Assembly (NCBI RefSeq): GCF_016055185.1
Contig: NZ_JAECVR010000018.1
Coordinates: forward strand, 31,273 to 95,272
Length of the DNA: 64,000 nucleotides
Source of the DNA: Paenactinomyces guangxiensis
GTDB lineage: Bacteria > Bacillota > Bacilli > Thermoactinomycetales > Thermoactinomycetaceae
Direction: 5' to 3'
Position 1 is the stretch's first letter. Every line of letters starts with the position of its first letter. Shown here one piece after another: positions 18,613-27,524 of the stretch. The position numbers were made by a program, and so were the translations under genes. The notes under the pieces are model-generated. The model saw only the letters and a list, made by a program, of their open reading frames with translations. It had not been told where the DNA came from and did no database searches.

Positions 18613-19442
18613 ATCAACCGCTTGAAGGAAAAGTTGCCGTTGTAACCGGAACGTCCCGGGGATTAGGCAGGACGGACGCGTTAATCTTAGCCAGAGCCGG
18701 TGCAGATGTAATCGTCACGGATATATTGATCGAAGAAGATGAGAAACTGGAAGAAACAACGGAAAAATTGGGTCCGATGGCTCAAATGATGGCCCAGTCG
18801 AAAACAGTGTACACCAGGTCAACAGCGGAGCAAATTCGGGCATTGGGGCGTCGGTCTGCCGCCTTTCGCATGGATGTGACCAACCGGGAGGAAGTGAAGT
18901 CGGTCATGGCACAAGTGAAGGAGAAGTTCGGGCGAATTGACATTCTTGTCAACAATGCAGCAACCCTGGATCATACCGCCAGACTGGAGCACCAGAATGA
19001 TGACTTCTGGGAGCGTGACCTCCATGTGAATTTGACAGGTGCTTATAACTGTTGCAAAACGGTTTGGCCCTATATGAAGGAACAGAAGTGGGGCCGGATT
19101 ATCAATATGGCATCAGTCGCAGGAACACTGGGAGGTTACGGGCAGGCGAGTTATGCAACGACCAAAGCCGGCATACTGGGGCTGACCCGAACGCTGGCGC
19201 TGGAAGGAGCCAAATACAATATCACCGTGAATGCCATTGTACCTGGGATCATCAACACCGAAGCTTTTCAAATGACTAATCCCAAAATGCGCGAGCGAAT
19301 GATTGAGCGAACCGCATTCAAGAGACCGGGGAAACCGGAGGATATCGCCCATGCTATCGCTTTTCTCGCATCAGAGGAAGCAAACTACATTACCGGCATC
19401 GGGCTCCCGGTCGCCGGAGGGATTGATTTATTTACCTTTTAA
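18609..19442 (+). CDS. SDR-family oxidoreductase (probable 3-hydroxyacyl-CoA dehydrogenase)
   Basis: A 277-residue short-chain dehydrogenase. The cofactor motif TGTSRGLG is at about 14-21, NNAA near 117, the catalytic serine in NMASVAG and YATTK near 182. Between the second and third strands it has about 30 extra residues rich in E, K and M, longer than FabG-type enzymes. No HAD-type 3-hydroxyacyl-CoA dehydrogenase is present in the operon, so this enzyme probably supplies the third step of beta-oxidation; that is inference from context. Confidence 0.85.
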   Translation: MNQPLEGKVAVVTGTSRGLGRTDALILARAGADVIVTDILIEEDEKLEETTEKLGPMAQMMAQSKTVYTRSTAEQIRALGRRSAAFRMDVTNREEVKSVMAQVKEKFGRIDILVNNAATLDHTARLEHQNDDFWERDLHVNLTGAYNCCKTVWPYMKEQKWGRIINMASVAGTLGGYGQASYATTKAGILGLTRTLALEGAKYNITVNAIVPGIINTEAFQMTNPKMRERMIERTAFKRPGKPEDIAHAIAFLASEEANYITGIGLPVAGGIDLFTF

Positions 19443-19462
19443 CCGTGAAAGGATGGAGATGA

Positions 19463-20620
19463 ATGCGTGATCTGGATGCGGTTATTATCGATGCAGTCCG
19501 TACCCCGATCGGGCGCAAGAAAGGATCTCTTTCCGGAGTCCGCTCCGATGAAATGGCGGCATTTCTCCTGCGGGAGTTAGTGAAACGAAATCATCTGGAC
19601 CCTGCCGAAGTGGAAGATATCAAGATGGGTTGTGTGACCCAGACAGGAGAACAAGGTTTTAATATTGGGCGCCTGGCAGGGTTGATTGCCGGATTTCCCG
19701 TAGAAGTATGCGGCGTTAGCGTGAATCGGATGTGTGCATCCAGCCTGGAGACACTGGTCCAGGGAGCACACGCGATTATGGCGGGTATGGCAGATTGTGT
19801 GATTGCCGCTGGTGTGGAAAGTATGAACCGGGTTCCGATGGGAAGCGATGGAGGTGCTTTTAGCAACAAGCTGTTGGAACAACATACCATCATTCCACAG
19901 GGGCTTTCGGCGGAAATCATCGCGGAAAAATGGAACCTTTCCAGGGAAGCACTGGATCAATTTTCACTGCGAAGCCATGAAAAAGCCATTCAAGCGCAAA
20001 AAGAAGGCCGGTTCAATAATGAGATCATACCGATTGAGGGACAAACCGCGGATGGCGAAAAGGTTTGGCTGGAAGCAGATGAGACACCAAGGCCGGATAC
20101 CAATCAGGAGGCACTGGCCAGACTGGCTCCTTCTTTTCGCCCGGATGGTCGGGTAACAGCCGGAAATTCAAGCCAAATCAGTGACGGCTCAGCCGCTGTT
20201 CTGCTGGCTTCCCGGAAAAAGGCTGAATCACTCGGGATGAGACCCCGTGCCCGGATTGTCGCTACAGCTCTCGCCGGAGTAGATCCCGAAATCATGTTGA
20301 CCGGTATTATTCCGGCCACACAAAAAGTACTGCAACGTGCCCGTTTGTCACTCCATGATATCGATGTATTTGAAGTGAATGAGGCGTTTGCTTCAGTGGT
20401 GCTTGCCTGGGAACGGGAAATCGGGCCTGATCCGGAAAAAGTGAATCCGAACGGCGGTGCGATTGCATTAGGCCACCCCCTCGGGGCAAGCGGTGCCCGG
20501 ATCACAGCTGCACTGGTCAATGAACTGGAACGCCGGAAAGGACGGTATGGTCTGGCAACGATGTGTATCGGGTTTGGGATGGCGCTGGCAGTTATTGTGG
20601 AGCGGGAGGTGATTGGATGA
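19463..20620 (+). CDS. Acetyl-CoA acyltransferase (thiolase)
   Basis: A 385-residue thiolase-family enzyme for the last beta-oxidation step. The nucleophilic cysteine is in NRMCASSLE (about 91), the histidine in GGAIALGHPLGASGAR (about 340) and the second cysteine in TMCIGFGMA near the end. ATG after AAGGATGGAGAT. The stop overlaps the start of the enoyl-CoA hydratase gene (ATGA). Degradative role is inferred from the operon. Confidence 0.93.
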   Translation: MRDLDAVIIDAVRTPIGRKKGSLSGVRSDEMAAFLLRELVKRNHLDPAEVEDIKMGCVTQTGEQGFNIGRLAGLIAGFPVEVCGVSVNRMCASSLETLVQGAHAIMAGMADCVIAAGVESMNRVPMGSDGGAFSNKLLEQHTIIPQGLSAEIIAEKWNLSREALDQFSLRSHEKAIQAQKEGRFNNEIIPIEGQTADGEKVWLEADETPRPDTNQEALARLAPSFRPDGRVTAGNSSQISDGSAAVLLASRKKAESLGMRPRARIVATALAGVDPEIMLTGIIPATQKVLQRARLSLHDIDVFEVNEAFASVVLAWEREIGPDPEKVNPNGGAIALGHPLGASGARITAALVNELERRKGRYGLATMCIGFGMALAVIVEREVIG

Positions 20621-21399
20621 AAGAAAAGCATTGTCAGGTCCAAATCCGGGGTAGAGTGGTGATCATTACCATTCATCGGCCTCCGCTAAATACCTTAAGC
20701 CGGGATACATTGTACGAATTGGAAACGGTCCTGGACGAGACGGAAGAAAATGACTCCATCGGCTCCCTGATTATCACTGGTGACGGGGAAAAAATGTTCT
20801 CTGCCGGTGCGGATATTTCGGAATTTGCTGAAATGGCGGATCAGGAAACGGCCGAGAAAGCCCTTCGCCGGGTCCACGATTTATTTAACCGGATTGAAAG
20901 CTTTCCCAAGCCTGTGATTGCCTGTGTAAACGGAAAAGCGCTGGGTGGCGGAAATGAGTTGCAAATGGCATGTCATCTGGCAATCGCCGCTGATACAGCC
21001 GAATTTGCATTACCGGAAATCCGGTTAGGGATTATACCGGGCTACGGGGGAACACAACGGCTCCCCCGGATCATCGGCCGCAGGCGGTCATTGGATTTAA
21101 TGCTGAGCGGCCGGCCAATCTCTGCTCAAACCGCTTTCGAGATTGGGCTTGTCAATCGTGTGGTTCCGCAAAAGCAGGTTCGTGATGCAGCTATTCAATG
21201 GGCGGAACAATTAGCTGCCGGTCCCCCGGTCGCCATAAAGGGAATTCTTGATGCTGCCACAAGGGGAACAGAGCAAAGCTTGTGTCAAGGATTGGAGATT
21301 GAGCGGGAGAATATGCTGAAAGTCATTCGCACAGAAGATGCCATTGAAGGAGTTACTGCTTTCTTTTCCAAACGTCCCCCCTCTTTTCAAGGACGATAG
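20617..21399 (+). CDS. Enoyl-CoA hydratase/isomerase family protein
   Basis: A 260-residue crotonase-fold protein. The oxyanion-hole segments are SAGADISEF and GKALGGGNELQMACHLAIA, and the catalytic glutamates lie in the GGGNEL region and LPEIRLGIIPGYGGTQRLPR. It hydrates trans-2-enoyl-CoA. Start at ATG 20617, overlapping the thiolase stop and preceded by GCGGGAGGTG; a longer frame beginning inside the thiolase gene lacks support. Last gene of the operon, followed by a terminator. Confidence 0.92.
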   Translation: MKEKHCQVQIRGRVVIITIHRPPLNTLSRDTLYELETVLDETEENDSIGSLIITGDGEKMFSAGADISEFAEMADQETAEKALRRVHDLFNRIESFPKPVIACVNGKALGGGNELQMACHLAIAADTAEFALPEIRLGIIPGYGGTQRLPRIIGRRRSLDLMLSGRPISAQTAFEIGLVNRVVPQKQVRDAAIQWAEQLAAGPPVAIKGILDAATRGTEQSLCQGLEIERENMLKVIRTEDAIEGVTAFFSKRPPSFQGR

Positions 21400-21420
21400 G
21401 TTTATCAGGAATCTCTGGCA

Positions 21421-21450
21421 GAAACCATCTCAAAGCAGAGGTGGTTTCTT
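21421..21450 (+). terminator. Terminator of the beta-oxidation operon
   Basis: GAAACCATCTC (21421-21431) pairs with GAGGTGGTTTC (21438-21448), followed by TTTGCC. The T-run is short. Bases 21451-21637 show no gene. Confidence 0.7.
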
Positions 21451-21637
21451 TGCCGTAACAGGGACCGGATGTGGACACTTTTCGCTTTGCTTACCAATAA
21501 TCCCCAATGGACAGTGGTTTTTTACTTCCGCTATATAGGAAAAACGCTCCTGATAAAGGCACATCTGTGGAAGAAACCAGAAGAATTTGTGCATCTCATG
21601 ACTATATCGAATACAGTTTACAGGAGCCTGTCGACTG

Positions 21638-21736
21638 ATGCCTGGAGAAGAAGTGCTGACTGATCCCGAAGAAATGGGAATGCTGATAATGGAAGCAGGG
21701 AAAACTTTTGGGAGTGACATGGGAAATGAATCATGA
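21638..21736 (+). CDS. Possible 32-residue leader ORF overlapping guaD
   Basis: An ATG with a CAGGAG site 12 bases upstream opens a 32-codon acidic, methionine-rich frame ([20 protein letters not shown] at the start). It ends ten bases inside guaD in another frame, so the two could be translationally coupled. No homology is recognised, and it may be chance. Confidence 0.25.
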   Translation: MPGEEVLTDPEEMGMLIMEAGKTFGSDMGNES

Positions 21737-22196
21737 ACATTTTTTGCAAACAGCTGTCCGTCTTGCCCGGGAAAACGTACAAAAAGGTCTGGGCGGGCCG
21801 TTTGGTGCCATTGTCGTCAAGGATGGAAAGGTGATTGGCTCCGGACAAAACAGAGTCACTTTGAACAATGATCCGACCGCACATGCCGAAGTGCAGGCCA
21901 TTCGGGAGGCTTGCAGACATCTTGGCAGCTTCCAGCTGGAAGGGTGCACAATCTACAGCAGTTGTGAGCCCTGTCCCATGTGCATCGGGGCCATTTATTG
22001 GGCCAGACCCGAAGAGGTTTATTTTGCCTGCACCAAAGAGGATGCTGCCAAAGCCAATTTTGATGATGTGTTTATCTATCAAGAGCTGGCACTGCCGCTT
22101 GAACAACGCACAATAGCCATGAAAAAGTTTACCTTACCCGATGAGTTCACACCTTTTCAGGCATGGATGGATTCAGGCAGGAAGATTGAATATTAA
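21726..22196 (+). CDS. guaD: Guanine deaminase
   Basis: A 156-residue cytidine-deaminase-fold zinc enzyme that converts guanine to xanthine. Zinc motifs are [10 protein letters not shown] (His and catalytic Glu) and [17 protein letters not shown]. The C-terminal FQAWMDS and FDDVFIYQE segments match Bacillus GuaD rather than TadA, whose anticodon-loop residues are absent. The ATG at 21726 gives the MNHEHFL start shared with the Bacillus protein, with GGGAG 11 bases upstream. Confidence 0.9.
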   Translation: MNHEHFLQTAVRLARENVQKGLGGPFGAIVVKDGKVIGSGQNRVTLNNDPTAHAEVQAIREACRHLGSFQLEGCTIYSSCEPCPMCIGAIYWARPEEVYFACTKEDAAKANFDDVFIYQELALPLEQRTIAMKKFTLPDEFTPFQAWMDSGRKIEY

Positions 22197-22272
22197 CAGC
22201 AAGAAAAATAAAGATAAAGGTGCCTTTGTTCGTTGTCCTGTGAAACAAATGAGCTTTTGTTTAAAGTCCAAC

Positions 22273-22294
22273 AACCCCTTGACGGGGTTTTTTT
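22273..22294 (+). terminator. Terminator after guaD
   Basis: AACCCC (22273-22278), five-base loop, GGGGTT, then seven T. The remaining bases to 22518 hold a GCCCA/TGGGC hairpin (22443-22464) and no gene. Confidence 0.85.
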
Positions 22295-22518
22295 ATTCTG
22301 CCTCTGTCCGCTTGGCCAACAAATAATTCCAGTGCCCATATATAAAGGAATTTTTAGCGAAGGATCGAAAATAAAATTCCATGCAACCGTATGTTTATCT
22401 TTCTGATCAGGCGCAGATTCGGTGCAGAATTTCACAATTGCTGCCCATAAAATTTTATTTGGGCTTGGTTTTCAGTTTTGGTATAGTGGAAGTTGGGAAA
22501 ATTGAGTAATGAAAAGAG

Positions 22519-22546
22519 TTGACAAAACACAAATGACTTAAAATAT
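22519..22546 (+). promoter_or_regulatory. Probable SigA promoter of the amidase gene
   Basis: TTGACA (22519-22524), 16-base spacer, AAATAT (22541-22546). A weak -10 box, but the only candidate before the gene at 22578. Confidence 0.5.
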
Positions 22547-22577
22547 GGGAGTGGAATTGGTTGAGGTGTGAGGTGAA

Positions 22578-23165
22578 ATGAGTGTGCTAGTTTGTCTGGA
22601 TCCGGGGCATGGCGGATCAGATTACGGGTCGGTCGGATTTTTCCTCACCGAAAAAGATGTTTGTCTGGACCTTGCTTTTCGCATCGGGCGAAAGTTGCAA
22701 AATTATGAGGGGATCTCCGTGACCATGACACGTTCCATCGATATGGATACAACAGCGGAAGAGAGGAGTGGCTGGGCGAATCAGCAGAAAGCGGATCTGT
22801 TCTTAAGCATTCATACCAATGCCTCTTCAGATTCAACTGCTTCGGGGTTTGCCTCTTATGTGAGTGTCTGTGCCGGCTCCAAGGCGAGAAGAATACAGTG
22901 CTGGCTGCACAATCAAATCGTTTGTTTTCTGCGAAAATACGGCGTTTGTGACTTAGGCAAAAAAAATGATACGGAATCATTTACAGGTCATCTTAAAGAG
23001 TTGCGTCTGGTGGAAATGCCCGCTATTACATTGGCCTCTTTATATATTACACATACCAAAGAAAACCATTTACTCTCTGATTCAGAGTTTCTTGATAGAT
23101 ATGCCGATTGTATTGCCGAAGGAGTCGCGAAGATTTTTCAATGTCAACTGAAAAGCACAGTTTAA
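22578..23165 (+). CDS. N-acetylmuramoyl-L-alanine amidase-like protein (Amidase_3), catalytic Glu apparently lost
   Basis: A 195-residue single-domain Amidase_3 protein without signal peptide. Zinc-site pieces are LDPGHGGSDYG (His), the acidic EKDVCLDLA and ADLFLSIHTNA (His). The family's catalytic glutamate normally lies in a PAxLxExGFxxN motif; here the matching stretch reads MPAITLASLYITH, with alanine at that position. The fold seems intact, but the enzyme may be inactive or altered. ATG after GAGGTGTGAGGTGAA. The lack of a signal peptide resembles cytoplasmic or sporulation-associated relatives; role unknown. Confidence 0.82.
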   Translation: MSVLVCLDPGHGGSDYGSVGFFLTEKDVCLDLAFRIGRKLQNYEGISVTMTRSIDMDTTAEERSGWANQQKADLFLSIHTNASSDSTASGFASYVSVCAGSKARRIQCWLHNQIVCFLRKYGVCDLGKKNDTESFTGHLKELRLVEMPAITLASLYITHTKENHLLSDSEFLDRYADCIAEGVAKIFQCQLKSTV

Positions 23166-23328
23166 ACAGATTTTGACAGTCACATTGAGGAAAATCCCAA
23201 CGCCGCATGAAAAAGATAAGTCCAAGTGAAAACGCTGCACCATTTAACAGAGGGGCTGACCCGATTGCTCCTCTTTTTTAATTGTACTTTTATCTGTGTT
23301 AATATAACTGAGAAAGGGGATATAACTG

Positions 23329-23757
23329 ATGAAAACAGGATACATACTGCTGGAGGATGGCAACAAAATTGAATTTGAGCTTTTTCCCAATGAGGCTCCA
23401 ATCACCGTGAACAACTTTGAGAAATTGGCCAATGAGGGTTTTTATGATGGCTTAAACTTTCACAGAGTGATTAAGGGATTTGTATCTCAGGGCGGTTGTC
23501 CGTACGGAACAGGCACAGGTTCAGCAGGATATACCATTCCGTGTGAGACAGAGGGAAACCCTCATAAGCATACAGCCGGGGCGATCTCTATGGCTCATGC
23601 AGGCAAAGACACAGGAAGCTGCCAGTTCTTTATTGTCCATGAACCCCAACCCCATCTCGACGGAGTACATACCGTTTTTGGCCAGGTGACCAAAGGCCTG
23701 GAGCATGCTACTGGGATGAAGCAGGGAGCAGGCATTAAAGAGATCAGAGTACAGTAA
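23329..23757 (+). CDS. ppiB: Peptidyl-prolyl cis-trans isomerase (cyclophilin)
   Basis: A 142-residue cyclophilin with the core segments [52 protein letters not shown] and [12 protein letters not shown]. The catalytic arginine is in FHRVI. It catalyses proline isomerisation in protein folding, probably in the cytoplasm since no signal peptide is present. ATG after GAAAGGGGATATAACTG. Length is typical of Bacillus PpiB. It is followed by a weak hairpin and then the IS element. Confidence 0.92.
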   Translation: MKTGYILLEDGNKIEFELFPNEAPITVNNFEKLANEGFYDGLNFHRVIKGFVSQGGCPYGTGTGSAGYTIPCETEGNPHKHTAGAISMAHAGKDTGSCQFFIVHEPQPHLDGVHTVFGQVTKGLEHATGMKQGAGIKEIRVQ

Positions 23758-23850
23758 GACCAGGGGAGCGCCTGCTCCTCTAGCCGCAGTAATTGAAAAG
23801 AGGAATTCATATGAAGACCTTGTTGCATAACTAAGGTAAAAACCTAGAAC

Positions 23851-24786
23851 CTAACGGTTCCAAGGCGCTTTTGAAGTGTTAAAACCTAACCTTTTATTTA
23901 TTAAGCGATCGAGTAAATATAACAAAATTACCCACAAAGTATGCCTGTAGTATCTGTAGATACGTCTGGGCTGTTCCAGTCCATAAAGGGTTTTAAGAGT
24001 AGAAAACAGCTGTTCCATTCGACTCCTTTGTGAGAGAAATTTCTTTCCTAAACCCTCTGTGACAAAACGCCAGTTTTGTTGACGGTGTTCACTTTGAAAA
24101 GCAGCTGGACAAGAAGCATTTCTTTTGTTTACTGGTGTGACTAGGTGGATATCAGCCTGATTACAGGCTGAAAAAAGCTTATGGTCATCGTAAGCGGCAT
24201 CTGCCAGCGGCATAAAAACAGGATACTGAGATACGTGATAGATGAGGTGAGTACACTGATTATCGTATAAATTGGCAGGTGTAATATCCCATACGAGGGG
24301 AATTAAATCTTCAGATACAATGGCGTGTAGTTTGTAACCATAAAACCAACCTAAACGAGTTCCTTTACCCTTTTCAGCATCTCGATCATATCGAGATGCC
24401 CGTAAAGCGGTGGAATCCCAATAACAAACTCTCGTTTTAGGCTCTAGTTCAAACAGTAACTCTTCATATAAAGGTGCATAAAGCCCTTGTTCGATTTGTT
24501 TGGCACGACGACAAAAAGTAGAATGGTCTGGGACTTCATCAAGACCTATACAACGTCGAGTCCAGTGGTCTTGGTTTAATTTCCATTCCAACTCCCGAAA
24601 GCTGTGAATACGATAATAGGCTTGGTAAATAAGACATTTAAGGATTTGTGTATCACTGAATTTTTTCGGTTTACCAGCACGTGATGGCGTTTCTGCAAAA
24701 CGCCGAACCATATCTTCGATGCAACAAAAAATCTGATTATTAATGCCTTTCATCTTCATGAGCAATTGGGCATGTATGGAATTCAA
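23851..24786 (-). mobile_element. IS5/IS4-type DDE transposase gene
   Basis: A protein of up to 311 residues of the DDE_Tnp_1 type. The first catalytic Asp is in CYWDSTALRAS, the second in LADAAYDDHK and the Glu in RSRMEQLFSTLK (DDE triad complete, with the YREK-like R..E spacing). The N-terminal helical domain (KKFSDTQILKCLIYQAYYRIHSFRELE) resembles IS5-group members. TTG 24786 is the longest start; ATG 24759 is an alternative. One end is probably near 23817 (TTGTTGCATAACTAAGG, typical of IS5-group termini), but I cannot find the matching inverted repeat at the other end. The frame is intact, so the protein could be functional. Confidence 0.88.
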
Positions 24787-24824
24787 AAAGCAGACTACAT
24801 CATTTCTTGCCTTCCACTGGCAAA

Positions 24825-24957
24825 GAGCTTTTTTTTGGTTCTGAGAATACGGTAATGGTGCACATTCGAAAACTAGAAAAAATTGAGGAAAACCCGAAAC
24901 AACCTAAGTACATTAAAATGTTTGGGGTGTTGTGGCTATAAACTGGAGGGCAAGTAA
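24825..24957 (+). pseudogene. OmpR/PhoB-type response regulator relic (C-terminal DNA-binding end)
   Basis: The plus strand reads ENTVMVHIRKLEKIEENPKQ, then PKYIK, then after a one-base shift GYKLEGK and a stop. This is the wing end of an OmpR-family winged helix (TVxVHIRRLRxKIE..P..YIKTVWGVGYK). Only this end survives, directly beside the IS element, so the insertion may have removed the rest. The remaining bases to 25140 show no gene. Confidence 0.7.
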
Positions 24958-25165
24958 GAACGGCAGATGAAACCTGGAGCAAAATCTTTCTGAACAATAT
25001 TTCCCCCCCTCCCTTTTTGTTGTGACTGCGTGTTTATGACTTGTTGCTCAGAATATAGCATTTCAATAGAATATGGTTCAATTGTTCCACCGGGCATGTG
25101 ATCGTTCGAGATGGAAAAAGTATGATATCAAATTAACAAATGATTTAATTCTCTCTTGAATATAT

Positions 25166-25179
25166 ATCGTCCGGACGGT
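25166..25179. promoter_or_regulatory. Palindromic operator of the TetR/SMR operon
   Basis: Centre CGTCCGGACG (25168-25177) is a perfect palindrome extending with a wobble to 14 bases. It lies 30 bases before the TetR start, next to a TATATAT stretch that could be the -10 region. CCGGNCGG-type palindromes are typical of QacR-like repressors. Confidence 0.65.
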
Positions 25180-25209
25180 ATGCTCAATGTATGGAATGGG
25201 GGAAATCTC

Positions 25210-25764
25210 ATGTCACCGCGCACTTCGAGCAAAACCCGGGAAGCCATTTTATCAGCTGCTTCCAGGTTAATACAAAACAAGGGAATCACTCAGCTCACAT
25301 TAGAAGCTGTTGCTGACAAAGCAAATGTGAGCAAAGGAGGATAGCTTTATCATTTTCCCAGTAAGGATGATCTGGTTCAAGGCTTGATTCAGCATGAGCT
25401 GTCCCAATTTGAGAGGATCTTAAACCGGGAATTAGAAAAAGAATCTGATGCCCCAGGCAAATTCACCCACGCTTTTCTGCGAGCGACAATAAAGGATATC
25501 GAAAAATGCAATGTGATGAATAAGGGAATCCTGACAGCAATTGCTACAAATCCTGAGTGGCTGAAGCCGATTCAAGCTTATTTTGCAGCCTGGCAGGAAC
25601 GAATTGAAGATGATGGCTTAAATCCCGTTGTCGCCTCGATCATCCGTTTTGCAGCAGACGGAATATGGTACGCCAAGCTGACAAATACAGCTCCTCCGGG
25701 GCCGGAGCAGTTACAACAAATCGTAGAGAAGTTAAATCAACTGTCAAAAGGTGAGGGAGAATGA
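25210..25764 (+). pseudogene. TetR-family regulator with an in-frame stop codon
   Basis: The frame encodes MSPRTSSKTREAILSAASRL and the HTH end KANVSKGG, then TAG (25342-25344), then LYHFPSKDDLVQGLIQHE and a full C-terminal domain in the same frame to 25764. In relatives the stop position is a leucine (SKGGLLYHFPSK), so a TTG to TAG change explains it. The truncated product would lack the ligand domain. Start ATG 25210 after GGGGGAAATC. The end overlaps the SMR start (ATGA). About 184 residues if restored. Confidence 0.88.
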
Positions 25765-26090
25765 AGGGATATATTTATCTGCTTGTCGCGATTGCCGGGG
25801 AACTGCTGGGGACAGTATCACTGAAAGCAGCGGAAGGATTTTCAAAAATCATTCCCAGTATCCTGGTAATCGGGGGTTATGGGGTGGCCTTTTATTTCCT
25901 TTCACTTACTCTGAAATATTTGCCTCTGGGCATGACTTATGCGATGTGGGCCGGACTCGGAACAGCTCTGACCGCTGTGATCGGCGTTCTGTTTTGGAAA
26001 GAGACAATCCATTTGCCTCAGATCATCGGGCTTATATTTATTATTGCTGGTGTTATTATGTTAAATCTATTTAAAAGTGCCAGTGCTTAA
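25761..26090 (+). CDS. Small multidrug resistance (SMR) efflux protein
   Basis: A 109-residue protein with four hydrophobic segments. The essential membrane glutamate is in VAIAGELLGT (Glu14), followed by KAAEGF; SMR hallmarks MTYAMWAGLGTALTAVIGVLFWKE and IIGLIFIIAGVIMLNLF are present. It exports cationic toxicants by proton antiport as a dimer; whether it is a homodimer or needs a partner is unclear, since no second SMR gene is nearby. Its start is coupled to the stop of the broken TetR gene, so loss of the repressor may leave it constitutively expressed. Confidence 0.92.
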   Translation: MKGYIYLLVAIAGELLGTVSLKAAEGFSKIIPSILVIGGYGVAFYFLSLTLKYLPLGMTYAMWAGLGTALTAVIGVLFWKETIHLPQIIGLIFIIAGVIMLNLFKSASA

Positions 26091-26101
26091 TATTTCTTTA
26101 T

Positions 26102-26157
26102 AAAAAACTCCTGGTGATCAAGACGCAACTGTTCGCTTGATCACCAGGAGTTTTTTT
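26102..26157 (+). terminator. Strong terminator after the SMR gene
   Basis: A 16-base perfect stem, ACTCCTGGTGATCAAG (26107-26122) with CTTGATCACCAGGAGT (26136-26151), flanked by A-run and T-run. Confidence 0.95.
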
Positions 26158-26357
26158 ATAATACATTTCTTATTTTATGGGACGCATCAGGGTCTTCTAA
26201 TCATCTTCTTAACAAATTGAAAACGAAGCGGGTATTGTTTATAAGCACCGTTAATCCTAAAAAGACACATGTGTATATTTTACAGACGCTCGATACGCCT
26301 TTCTCGAAATAAACCTGCACAGAGTATCATTCGGGAAGGAGCCTGGCATGACATCAT

Positions 26358-26656
26358 TCACATGGGCATTCTGCAAAATGAATACATAAGCCATTCGTCC
26401 AGCCGGTAAAGCATCTGATTTTTACTCAGGCGCATGGCCATTTTATCGGCATATAATTTAAACTGGTGCCTGGCTTCTGTTAAAATTAAATGTTTACCCA
26501 GACGTTCAAACAATGGTGTCCCAAGTCTTCAAGTGCTTTTATTTGGGCAGTTACACTTGATTGAGTAAAATTCAACATCTTGGCAGTCCGGGTAAAGTTT
26601 AAATTTTCTGCAGCGGTTTTAAAGGTAATCAGTTGTTTTATCTCCAATTTCTTCAC
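26358..26656 (-). pseudogene. LysR-family regulator relic (N-terminal part)
   Basis: From GTG 26656 the minus strand reads MKKLEIKQLITFKTAAENLN, then FTRTAKMLNFTQSSVTAQIK and ALEDLG. After a frameshift it reads TPLFERLGKHLILTEA and ends at a stop. This is the LysR winged HTH with a truncated linker; the effector domain is missing. It stands divergent to the oxidoreductase gene at 26777, the usual LysR/target layout. Bases 26158-26357 show nothing I recognise. Confidence 0.82.
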
Positions 26657-26776
26657 CTTTATTAAATCGACATTTCCGATTGTTACAATCGAAATAATCT
26701 GTATTGATTGATGAAGTCATTATAAGATATGAATAACAAAGGAGAAGTTTAAAAGTACTAAATAAAGGAGCGAATA

Positions 26777-27337
26777 ATGATGACCATTGCAGTTATTTAC
26801 GGAGGAACCCGCCAAAACGGAAATACAGAGATTCTAACTGAGCAGGCAGTTCAGGGGCTGGACGTGGAAAGAATATATCTAAAGGATTATCAAATTCAGC
26901 CTGTTAAAGATCAGCGTCATACCCGGGATGGATTTCAGGAGATAAATGATGATTACAATTTAATCATTGATCGGGTTTTGCGACATGATATTCTTGTATT
27001 TTCTACTCCTATTTACTGGTATAGCATGTCGGGGATAATGAAAAACTTTATTGATCGCTGGTCACAGACATTGAGGGACCCGAAATATCCAGATTTTAAA
27101 GCAAGAATGTCTGCCAAACAGGCATATGTGATCACGGTGGGTGGAGATGAGCCATACTTGAAAGGACTGCCACTGATCCGGCAGTTTGAATATATCTTTG
27201 ATTTTATCGGAATTCCTTTTGCAGGATATATTCTTGGAAACGGAAATAAACCCGGCGAAATTTTTCAAGATAAGGAAGCGTTATTTGCAGCCTCTCAACT
27301 GCAAAAGAAGTTAAATCATCACGCAGAACAGGTATAA
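26777..27337 (+). CDS. NAD(P)H-dependent FMN oxidoreductase (flavodoxin fold)
   Basis: A 186-residue flavodoxin-like protein. GGTRQNGNTEILTEQAV at the N-terminus is the FMN phosphate loop, STPIYWYSMSGIMKNFIDRW the second flavin motif, and the family's KQAYVITVGGDE segment follows. Such proteins reduce quinones or other small electrophiles. ATG ATG start after AAAGGAGCGAATA. The divergent LysR relic may once have regulated it. Physiological substrate unknown. Confidence 0.87.
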   Translation: MMTIAVIYGGTRQNGNTEILTEQAVQGLDVERIYLKDYQIQPVKDQRHTRDGFQEINDDYNLIIDRVLRHDILVFSTPIYWYSMSGIMKNFIDRWSQTLRDPKYPDFKARMSAKQAYVITVGGDEPYLKGLPLIRQFEYIFDFIGIPFAGYILGNGNKPGEIFQDKEALFAASQLQKKLNHHAEQV

Positions 27338-27524
27338 GCTCAGCTCATACATTTACAGACGAAGAATGACGGCTTGAGTATTACTTGATCTGGATGTCAT
27401 ATCAGAATCGTTGCTTCATCTATATACCAGTCTGTCACTTTTCGCGGACAGGTTTTCTTTGCCATTTCCATGGGAAAAGATACAGTAAAAGCAAGGAAGC
27501 ACTTTAGAGAGGAGACCGGGTGGC

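Noticed and set aside
24718..24735. GATGCAACAAAAAATC as a candidate right inverted repeat of the IS element
   Set aside because: It lies inside the transposase reading frame, so it cannot be the outer end; the true right end was not found.
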